DNA from: Pseudo-nitzschia pungens
Taxonomy: Eukaryota; Bacillariophyta; Bacillariophyceae; Bacillariales; Bacillariaceae
Direction: 5' to 3'
Length of the DNA: 64,000 nt
Assembly (NCBI GenBank): GCA_037355855.1
Contig: CM074761.1
Location: 2,933,346-2,997,345 of the forward strand
In this document: positions 55,685 through 64,000 of the stretch, in pieces
How positions within the stretch are numbered: position 1 is the stretch's first letter
Layout: each line of letters starts with the position of its first letter
Notes under the pieces: generated by a model
Told to the model about the DNA's origin: nothing
The model's database searches: none
The model's input: only the letters and a program-made list of their open reading frames with translations
Program-made: the position numbers and the translations under genes

Positions 55685-58600
55685 TTATACGATAGAGAAC
55701 TCATTCGGTTTCTTTTGACCATTATCTCTGGTTCGCAAGCCTTCGTCGTCTCGATAGCCGCCACCCAAGACAGGGGACGAATTTGAAAACAAAGAGCCTT
55801 TCTTGTTTTTTTTGTGCACCATTTTCGCCGACTCGAAAAGGCTCTCGTTCTCATCGTCGTCGAATTCCTCGTCCCTGAATGGAGCGTGAGGCAAAGCGGC
55901 ATTCGTGTTCACACCAAAAGCAAGTTTGTTCAGGTAGGTCCCGTGCCATCCACCGGCGGGAGATTTCCGCAAATCGACATCCTCCACATTGAATTTTTGC
56001 AGATACGTGAAAATCGAATTCTTCTTAATCACGTCCGCTCGATTTCGAGACCGGCGTCCCATGAGGAAGGCGCTACAAATCGTGCATGTCAAGAACACAA
56101 CGATTGCAATCGAACCAAAGACAATAGTAGCAGTGCTTCTCGTGTTCGATGGGAACCATTCCCTAGGTGCCTTGTTAGACTCGACAGGATTATTGCGATT
56201 GTTCGTTTTGTCGGTAGATTGCTTGCTCAGGGAAGCCTGGTGAACGCCATCGTCGTGGTTGAAAATCATGAGGAACAAATCGCTAGTGTACGTAGAATCG
56301 GCACCCCGGTTGCGATGGAAGTCACCGGTGGTGTCACCATACACTACGGCATTGCCATTCGCGTCAACGGCAATACCTCCGCCACGAGCGATGCGATCAT
56401 CACCACTGGAGCCCACCTGTTTCGTCCAGATCTTTTTCCCGTTGGATGCATCCACCATGGCAACAAAGATGTCGTCTCCTCCAGCACTTTCTGTCGAACC
56501 TTCGAGTATGGCTCCATTTTCCACGTCACCGGCAATATAAACATGGCCCTTACCGGTGACCTTGGCACATCCGAGACCGACAGATGCTGCCTGTCGATTG
56601 GTGTCGCCAGAAGCATGACTTACTTGGTATTGCGTTGTCCACAATATATTGAGTGTTTTGGCTTCAATCTTAGAAAGAACGGCATGAACAGTGAGGTCAG
56701 ATTCTGCTTTAGTAATGGAATCATCCATTACGCCTCCTGTTGCTCCTGTGACGTAGAAGAATCTGTCGTCATCAGGGTCGCTGCAAACGCTCAAAACCCA
56801 GTCATCACTGCCAGAGACCGACGAGAAGTAGGCCACAGATCGCGATTCAGCTCCGTCCGATGCAAATTGTCCAGAGTCGGTGGAAATTTTTGCCATGATC
56901 CCATCAAAATCATCGTTTGTTTCGGTACCTTGCGTGCTTCCAACAACTACCAATGCAGACCCTTCATCGACCATCGCCATCCCAGAAACAAATATGGAGT
57001 TTTGGTCCGCTGTTTCCAAGGGCTTTCGCCAATTCAGCTGCATGGTGGAATCTAAAAATCCGGCTTCATTGTCATCTCCACGATTTATTGTGTGACTTTC
57101 CACCAGAATCTCGTACTGAGATCCAAACTTTGTAATACCTCCCGAAGTGAAGTTGGGGTATTTCTTGCTGTCTGCTCTCTCGGCTTCGGGTCGAACTTCA
57201 TCGTTCTTTGACGCCATGGAGACCATGAAAACTTTCTCATTGTCGGTGAGAACTTTGATCGGATACTGCACTTTCTCGTCGTCTACTGCAGCCCCTCCGA
57301 CTAACTTATATGTTCCATCCTTGTTCGCCAAATCCAAAACTAATCCATACTGTTTTCCCCCACGGGTCGTACGTAAATTGTCGAGCAGCCCTGATGGCTC
57401 GGCCGATCCGACCACGATTGCCTCTGACTTTCCTCGGTAATTTGCGAGAGAAATCGCACTGCAAGCCTCGGGAGCATGGATTGTTCCTAGTGAATCGTTC
57501 TGTTTCCATTGAAACTGAGGCAAGGTGGCGATTGCAAAAATGCACTGGGATGTCTTGGAAACGGCAACCCCATCTGCTGTATAAGTCGCTCCAGTCAAAA
57601 ACACCGCATTCGTGAATTGATCGTAGTACATCCCTCCAGCGTATGACGGGATTTTTTCCTCATCGGTTTGAATAGCAACGATTCCGTCTGGAAGGTCCTT
57701 GTTACTTAATTTTCCAAGCACGTCGGGAGTGTCGGCACCGACACCTTTACCTTGGGTCTTCGACGGTAGATAGTAACCGTCCTTCTTGTTCATTGTAAAC
57801 ACCACTAAATCCGGAGCAACGCCATTCTCCGAGTGTACGTCGTAAAAGTCTCCGCTAGTTTCTCCGAATACGATGACATTTCCGAATGCGTCGACATCCA
57901 AACCCTGGCCTGATGCCAGACGATCGTTTCCGGCAGTTCCAACCTGTTTAATCCAATTCAAAGTTCCGGTTCCACCGTTCATTGCAGCAACGAAAATGTC
58001 GTCATTTCCAAAAGGAGCATTCGATCCAGCTACACGCCCATTCATAACTGCACCGTTTTTGACGGTTCCTCCAACGTAAACGACGTTGTCTCCGTTGGAA
58101 TCGCGTGTGACTGTACAAGCGAGCGCTTCTCCTTCGATCTTTCCACCATTAGGAGCCACCATGGTAAAGTGTTTTAGCCACTTTGCACCCAGTGTTTTTA
58201 AGTCAACCTTGGCTACATATGCATGACTGGAGCCCTCGGGCGGCTGTTCGTCATCGGAAAGGTCTCGGATCTTGCCCATGGATCTTCCCACTACGTAAAA
58301 CGAATCGTGATCGAATCGATCGTTGCACACGTTCAAAATCCAGTCATCTTTCTTGTTAACGGAATCCAACCGCGTAGAAGGTTTACCTTCGTCCACCATG
58401 CGCGAAGCCAATTTCCCGGTTTCGGGATCAATCTTGAGAATGAAGCCATCCATGTCAGATTTGCCTTCGGCTACTCGTTCGAAAGGTCCACCTCCTCCTC
58501 GGGTGCTACCAACTACGACGAGGACGTTTCCGCTTCCGGCCATCACCATTCCACCAACCAAGAGATCATTATTGTCGGTCTGGAAGTCGGCCATCCAGGC

Positions 58601-61168
58601 CTTTTCGAGCGTGGTGGGAGCTTTGTCATTTGGAACGGCGTCATCGGGAACTTTTGTGACCCTGTAGCGGTCGACCATCAAGAAAAATTGCGAGCCAAAC
58701 TTGTGGTTTTCTGGCTCCATAAAATTAGGATAATCCAAATTGGAGTATTTGTTGTTCAAAGTGGTTTCCTTTGTGACCATGGAGGCAACAAAGACCGAAT
58801 CCTTGTCAAGGGGATCCGTCACAATGGAAATTGGGTATACGGCAGGGTAATCGACGATACGGTTTCCGCCTAGCAGCTGAACATTTTCGTTCACTTGAAC
58901 AAGCAATCCACCAGATCGCGCATTTGCTTCACCTTGCAACCACGCGGATCCACCACCATCGAATTTGCCATCGGCTCCCGTTTCAGCGCCGCCAATGGCG
59001 TAGGCCGCGTTTCGGTTGGCGTCAAAGGAAATAGCATTACAGGCCTCGTCCAGAATTTTCGATCCAAGAACGTTTCTCTCTCTGAGATTTCCAGTATCAA
59101 GGTCTACTACTCCCATGAAACAAAGGCTTGCGGGGTTCTCTTCCATGTTGGCATTCTTGTAGGTAGCACCTGTTAAGAGGATCGTGTTTTCCTGCGAGTC
59201 GTAGGCGATTCCACCAGCGTAGGCCGGTCCAAAAATTTGCAACCCGACGGGTTTGTAAAAATGGGGCACGTCCACGACTTCATCATCTTCGTCTTCATCT
59301 TCATCCTTTTCTTCTAAAGTCGTGGGGAAATCCGTCAGGTAGGTAGGATACTCGGTCGGAGTACTCGCGGTTGGGAAGTCGGTGAGGTAGGTGGGAGACA
59401 TAGTTGGGAAGGCATTGGCGCCATCGTCGTCATCTTGGACCGAGTGGTGCGACATGCCTCCATAAAAGGGTGACGAGGAGACCTGGTCGTCCTCGATCGC
59501 CTTTCCTGTGTTGCGGTCGATGGTCATGACAAACATGTCGACGATGCCATCGCCCTCGTCCTCCCCACGTTTTCGGTAGATGCTCCCGGTGGTATCCCCG
59601 TACAGGATAGGATTCCCGGCCCGGTCGACGGTAATTCCTCCGTAACGCGCCAGCCGGTCATTTCCGGAACTCCCCAGCTGGGTCATCCACTCGACGGTTT
59701 GAGCGTCCTTATGAATCTTGGATATCCACACGTCGTCTCCGCCCTGGGATTTCTGTATGGAAGTGTCTTGCACTATGGATGCCCCGTTGTCGACGGTTCC
59801 GGCCACGTACACGTAGTCCCCGTGGACCACGCAACCAATGGCGGATCCGTAGGCGGCCTTGTTGGTCGAACCCTTTGTGACAGCCCACTGCAACGTCCAG
59901 AGGTTGTCATCGTCGTTGAAAGTGGTTCGGTCCGTTTTCACCTGGCGCAAAAACGGCGAGAGCATCTCGTTGGGCACCTGAATCGACGCCACGTCGGACT
60001 CGAACCGTCCGATCTTGCCGAGCGTTCCTCCGACGATGAAAAAGTGGTCGGGATCCGAGACATCATCGCAAATTCCCGTTACAATGTCATCCTTGGGGGA
60101 TCCTTCCCTGGCTCCGTCTCCCAGAATACTGCCGGTCAAGGGATCGAGAACAGTGACAAATCCGTCTTCGTCGTTTCCGTCGGCCAATCCGTAACCGGTT
60201 CCGGTGCCCCGGGTAGAACCGACCACGATGACCAGGCCTCTGTTGTCGGAGGTCGTCTTGTGGATAACTCCTCCCACAAAGACTCGCGGCGGCGGCGAGA
60301 AGGTGGTGGCGTCGAGTGGAAATTCCGTCGTCCATTCCTTGGAGGCAGAGATGGATCCGGTGAGAATCCCATCGTACCCCGAGTCCCCGCCTTGAGAGAT
60401 CTGGATCTTGGAGACATGCATCTCGAAGGATGATCCGTACTTTTGGTGCTTGAGCCAGTCGGGATGACCGGTGCCGTTATCGAACTTGGCGGTGTTGTCC
60501 ACCGCATCGAGCGAGGCCAAGACGACCATGTACATGTAGTCGCTGTTTCGGCGATCCGGGGTGATGGCAACCGGATAGACCAGCCTTTCCATTTTGTTGT
60601 CCTGACTGACCAGCGTAGCTTCGGTCACTCGTTCTCCATTGATGTTATCTTTGCCGTAAACCGCAAGGTTGCCCGCCAGAGGCGGTGTGTTGGGAGATGA
60701 GTTTTCTTTGGTGCCGATCACAACAATCTGGGACGGCTTGTGTACCGCAATGGCTGTGCAGGTTTCCTGTAAGATGACGCTGGATTCCCCGACCCTGGAG
60801 GTCCAGTCGCCGATCCCATCAAAGATAAAGTTGGACAATCCGGAGGGATCTGGTTCTAGCCGCATCGAGGCAATAAAACACGAGGATTTCGACGCCTCGG
60901 GTGGATTGCCCGCAAAAAGCCTGCCTGCAGTGCTAGCGACGATCTCGTCCGTGTAATGAATCCCAGTCATGTAGAGTTTCTGGCCGATCTGGTCAAAGTA
61001 CATTCCGCCAGCGTAGAAGGGGCCGCTAGATGGACCACTCTGGATCCCTCCGCCCTGGACCAAACTCGACAGCATCGACAGGGTCATTACCGAAAGGAAG
61101 ACATTTTTCGTCGCGCTCATCGTTCTAGATCGTCTCATGGTTGCTCCATGTGTGATGTGTCGGGTCAT
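55685..61168 (-). CDS. Giant type I surface protein with three beta-propeller-like (SBBP-type) repeats
   Basis: One uninterrupted exon of 1,827 residues from the ATG at 61168. A signal peptide (KNVFLSVMTLSMLSSLVQG) is followed by three homologous modules of 430-540 residues, at about 50-560, 650-1135 and 1175-1640. Each begins AGGMYFDQ or AGGIAYDS with (M/L)TG(I/A)xY, and each ends with a signature such as QVGSSGNDRLARYGGITVD, QVGTAGNDRLASGQG or QVGSSGDDRIARGGG followed by G(D/E)T(T/S)G. These resemble SBBP/beta-propeller repeats of bacterial and algal surface proteins. A Pro/Thr/Tyr linker with repeated PTYLTDFPT and an acidic DEDEDEDDEVVD run joins modules 1 and 2. A membrane segment (ATIVFGSIAIVVFLTCTICS) near residue 1690 precedes a cytosolic tail of about 125 residues with NKK and acidic patches. 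A role in adhesion or wall attachment is inferred; no enzyme motif is seen. It converges on the carrier gene. Confidence 0.8.
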   Translation of the reverse strand: MTRHITHGATMRRSRTMSATKNVFLSVMTLSMLSSLVQGGGIQSGPSSGPFYAGGMYFDQIGQKLYMTGIHYTDEIVASTAGRLFAGNPPEASKSSCFIASMRLEPDPSGLSNFIFDGIGDWTSRVGESSVILQETCTAIAVHKPSQIVVIGTKENSSPNTPPLAGNLAVYGKDNINGERVTEATLVSQDNKMERLVYPVAITPDRRNSDYMYMVVLASLDAVDNTAKFDNGTGHPDWLKHQKYGSSFEMHVSKIQISQGGDSGYDGILTGSISASKEWTTEFPLDATTFSPPPRVFVGGVIHKTTSDNRGLVIVVGSTRGTGTGYGLADGNDEDGFVTVLDPLTGSILGDGAREGSPKDDIVTGICDDVSDPDHFFIVGGTLGKIGRFESDVASIQVPNEMLSPFLRQVKTDRTTFNDDDNLWTLQWAVTKGSTNKAAYGSAIGCVVHGDYVYVAGTVDNGASIVQDTSIQKSQGGDDVWISKIHKDAQTVEWMTQLGSSGNDRLARYGGITVDRAGNPILYGDTTGSIYRKRGEDEGDGIVDMFVMTIDRNTGKAIEDDQVSSSPFYGGMSHHSVQDDDDGANAFPTMSPTYLTDFPTASTPTEYPTYLTDFPTTLEEKDEDEDEDDEVVDVPHFYKPVGLQIFGPAYAGGIAYDSQENTILLTGATYKNANMEENPASLCFMGVVDLDTGNLRERNVLGSKILDEACNAISFDANRNAAYAIGGAETGADGKFDGGGSAWLQGEANARSGGLLVQVNENVQLLGGNRIVDYPAVYPISIVTDPLDKDSVFVASMVTKETTLNNKYSNLDYPNFMEPENHKFGSQFFLMVDRYRVTKVPDDAVPNDKAPTTLEKAWMADFQTDNNDLLVGGMVMAGSGNVLVVVGSTRGGGGPFERVAEGKSDMDGFILKIDPETGKLASRMVDEGKPSTRLDSVNKKDDWILNVCNDRFDHDSFYVVGRSMGKIRDLSDDEQPPEGSSHAYVAKVDLKTLGAKWLKHFTMVAPNGGKIEGEALACTVTRDSNGDNVVYVGGTVKNGAVMNGRVAGSNAPFGNDDIFVAAMNGGTGTLNWIKQVGTAGNDRLASGQGLDVDAFGNVIVFGETSGDFYDVHSENGVAPDLVVFTMNKKDGYYLPSKTQGKGVGADTPDVLGKLSNKDLPDGIVAIQTDEEKIPSYAGGMYYDQFTNAVFLTGATYTADGVAVSKTSQCIFAIATLPQFQWKQNDSLGTIHAPEACSAISLANYRGKSEAIVVGSAEPSGLLDNLRTTRGGKQYGLVLDLANKDGTYKLVGGAAVDDEKVQYPIKVLTDNEKVFMVSMASKNDEVRPEAERADSKKYPNFTSGGITKFGSQYEILVESHTINRGDDNEAGFLDSTMQLNWRKPLETADQNSIFVSGMAMVDEGSALVVVGSTQGTETNDDFDGIMAKISTDSGQFASDGAESRSVAYFSSVSGSDDWVLSVCSDPDDDRFFYVTGATGGVMDDSITKAESDLTVHAVLSKIEAKTLNILWTTQYQVSHASGDTNRQAASVGLGCAKVTGKGHVYIAGDVENGAILEGSTESAGGDDIFVAMVDASNGKKIWTKQVGSSGDDRIARGGGIAVDANGNAVVYGDTTGDFHRNRGADSTYTSDLFLMIFNHDDGVHQASLSKQSTDKTNNRNNPVESNKAPREWFPSNTRSTATIVFGSIAIVVFLTCTICSAFLMGRRSRNRADVIKKNSIFTYLQKFNVEDVDLRKSPAGGWHGTYLNKLAFGVNTNAALPHAPFRDEEFDDDENESLFESAKMVHKKNKKGSLFSNSSPVLGGGYRDDEGLRTRDNGQKKPNEFSIV

Positions 61169-64000
61169 TCTCGACTTGTTTCGTTGCAAATTCCAATCTC
61201 AAAATAGCTTCAATGTGTCTTTGTCAACAGAAAAATCGTTGTCGTCTTGCTTGCCGTAGGTGTGTTTTTGGATTTTTTGGATATCTTGAAAGGGCTTTGC
61301 TGCGCTTCTATTGAATCCCTTATTGCACTAACTTTGGTACAGTGTAGATACCAATGTTCCCCGTATCGTGCTAATTCTCTCGTCACTTTTGTGGGGTAGT
61401 CCGTCTACAGATGTTTCAAAGTTGAGATGAGGAAGGAAAGATGTTTTGGAGATGATAATGATATGTATGTTTGATCACGCTACAGGTAAGTTAAGACTTA
61501 CCCATACGTTGGCAGTTACAACCCGCCAGAGAAAATTCTGTTGTTTGCAGCCCTGCGTAGGATGTGCTTTACCTGTACCATACTGTTCTTACCGTACCAG
61601 TAGGGAAGCATACTTGTACGGTAAGATTACTTGTACCCTGCCTGGGGCATTTTGAATCAACGCGACCCAATCGTTTGTTTTTTCCTTGCTTCCCGTGCAG
61701 GGCCAAATTTAATTCATTTTTGTCATGAATTTTACATTTACCGGGACCCTCGCATGACTCTTGTACGGTTTCCTAGTAGGAGGCAGGGAAGAATACTCCG
61801 AACTACTCGTATCATACACTTCGATTTCTACGGTGAGGTAGGTTGGATTTCGTACGATTAGAGGTTATTTATTTAACAACATACCATAATTTCATGATGT
61901 ATGCATGAGCAACTGAATGGTCCGTACTCGCAGTCACAACGGCCGAAGCAAACCTCCCCGCGCCATCCGGTACCGGTACGTATGTAAAAATATCATCAAT
62001 TGCGAAGTAGAAATTATCACAATAGTCCTACGAGTTTGCATCTCCGGAAGAATTTTCCATGCGCTATCAGCTTCACTTGTTACTTCACGTAACTTGGTCG
62101 TACTTGTCCTTGTACCTTACTTGTACATTTATGGATCACCTAAGGCTGACCAGCGAAGCAACGACCAGAACGAAACTTCTTCAGCGATGAGGCATGTTAA
62201 GAAAATTGTCATAAGTCATCAATGAACCAAATAATTGTTGGTCACACGAAAATAGCAAACTGCCCACTCAGCGGTTCCAACAGCAATGGAAACTACCGGT
62301 ACTTCTTCGTATTGAACACTTTTGAAAGCCAGAGGATTTCGGTACTAGAGGAGTTCGACTATTAACCAACCAAGTGAATGGTACGATGAGTAGTAGAAGC
62401 ATCCAGAGTCTAAGTTCTCAATTTTTTTGTCATTTTCTTGATTGAAAGTGATTCAGGCAAATGAATTCCTCGGTGACAACCAGCAGCACACAAGAAGGAA
62501 GAAGAAGAAGAAGCCCCACCCAGCAACGAGATACGGTTGTCCTTTCGTGCAACATTGATCCTTTTTTGGATTCGAGAAGGGAGTTCTTACCATATGAAGT
62601 AGTGGTTCGGATACTACTACTAGCACTACTACTAGTAGTAGCTCAAGAGGGTACTAATTCTTCTAGTCCACGACCAAAGGATGACGACAGCAGCAGAAAA
62701 TGCTGAGAAAGTAAAGAATGATACTACTACTACTAGTACTAGTAGTAGTAGTATGATATTCTCCTTAAGAGACCCAAAAGCACAGCATTCCCACGCATAC
62801 AACACATTGATCAGTCTGTCCATTTAGCAGGAATGAAAAATCTATTCGCTGTTTTGAATTGGAATGCTGGCAAAGACTGGCAACGGCGGCAACAGCAACA
62901 AGAACGCGGCAGCAAACAACAAGAAGAAGTTCTTGCTCTTCGGAGTGCACAAAATCTCTGTTTTTATCCGAACAGAAGAATACTCGTTGGTGAAATACTT
63001 TGCTCACAGATGGAAAGGTCTGAATTGTAGACTCATGCGTCCGGCCAAATACCGTTGAGGAATTACACGCAATAGAATCAATCAGAATGCTTTGTAAAAA
63101 TAATGCTGATGCGTATACGGTAAGATTACTTCACCACTAAAAGTAAGATTACTAGTAAGATTAGAAATAATAGTATCAGTCAATCTCTCAACAAAGGGCT
63201 TTGATTTTGAACAAAATAATACGACCTAACTTGGCAAGATCAAAATTTTATCTTTTCGATAGTACTTCGTATTCAATTTTGTCCGAGGGCAATACATTGC
63301 TTTGACTTGCACAATAAATGTAATTTAATTCGAAGTATAATTAAGCTATCTCTCACTTTCCAACTTCCCATAACGGATACAACGCGACCTGAAGTAAACC
63401 TCGGTACGAGTACAACCGATGAGTGCATCCGGTGAGAAAACATGCCGCTTCGTATGCGATTTTGAATCGCGCGCGAAAGAATGCAAAAACATCGCTAGTC
63501 CAGACCGGAAAGTAGGTAAGGTTTATTTTGTACGGATATCCACACATACCCGCTTTTATGAGACGGAGTTGATGACAAAATGTATTCGTTGTTGGTACAG
63601 GTCCCGTGCGTTACGTACTGATTAGTAAGTTCTTTTCTTTCTTTACGGTATTGAGTGACAGACGTAAGTTACGGTACTGGTACTCGTTCAAATCCCATTC
63701 GGACCTGTGCCCTACCGTACCGGTATGATCTCAGACCCATGCATCGATTTTGTGATCGCTCCGGTCGGGGTCATGGCTGATTTCATACCGTTCTGATTTC
63801 ATATTAGGAAGATCAATGTACGAGAGTAAGACCTTACGGTAATTACGGCACCTTGTGAGCTACTACTTCAAACTTCGTATTTTGAATAATATCAACCAGA
63901 ATTAAGACTTCCGCATCCTACCGGTACAGAACGACTATCCGTAGGATCATTTCTGCTCAATCAAGACTAAACACGAGCACAATTGCTTCGTCCGTGTCGT
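61169..64000. other. Spacer to window end, no supported gene
   Basis: Only short, mutually overlapping frames. GTAAG/CTTAC/TACCGGTA words recur at 61480-61640, 63110-63170 and 63640-63920. TAC/TAG triplet clusters lie at 62617-62642 and 62722-62756, the CAACGGCGG/AACAGC-rich part at 62878-62935 is low complexity. Confidence 0.55.

Overview
The window looks like nuclear DNA of a diatom, most likely a pennate one; the species cannot be named from the sequence. Supporting signs are spliced genes with short GT-AG introns, permuted (type III) metacaspases as known from algae with secondary plastids, a protein whose N-terminus fits the diatom bipartite plastid-targeting signal (hydrophobic segment followed by AFAVP), and a eukaryotic gene set (ATRX-type remodeller, ABCF protein, Whirly, peroxisomal-type carrier). 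No rRNA, tRNA, CRISPR array or recognisable transposon was found.

Layout. At 1-223 the 5' end of an unknown minus-strand gene is cut by the window edge. At 3.2-4.6 kb lies a DUF676-type lipase. A minisatellite of more than 1.3 kb fills 6.5-7.9 kb. At 8.6-12.6 kb two type III metacaspases stand in tandem on the minus strand, with matching exon structure and a shared GC-AG intron. A protein kinase (14.1-16.1 kb), a putative plastid protein (17.8-19.1 kb), a zinc-finger/glycine-zipper protein (21.4-23.6 kb) and a Whirly ssDNA-binding protein (24.0-25.6 kb) follow. A six-exon ATRX-like helicase (27.5-34.0 kb) converges on an ABCF ATPase (34.2-37.0 kb). From 39 to 52.5 kb come a small internally duplicated protein, a secreted or membrane-anchored protein, a membrane-anchored methyltransferase-like protein, an EMB8-like alpha/beta hydrolase and a GDS/PC-esterase-like protein. 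The right end has a PMP34-like carrier (53.3-55.1 kb) and a 1,827-residue surface protein made of three large repeats (55.7-61.2 kb).

The most unexpected pattern is that at least seven genes read as one protein only if the frame moves forward by one base at one or more points. The shifts are densest at 39-52.5 kb, and most lie in or next to a short homopolymer. Long genes such as ATRX (5.8 kb coding), ABCF (2.7 kb) and the surface protein (5.5 kb) have none. Uncorrected insertion errors are the simplest explanation; local pseudogenes and +1 frameshifting are alternatives that cannot be separated here.

Spacers are rich in short combinations of GTAAG, CTTAC, TACGAAGTA and ACCGGT, and carry many microsatellites. 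The genes do not form an obvious pathway. Several are convergent pairs with 0.15-0.6 kb between stop codons, as expected of a compact algal genome.
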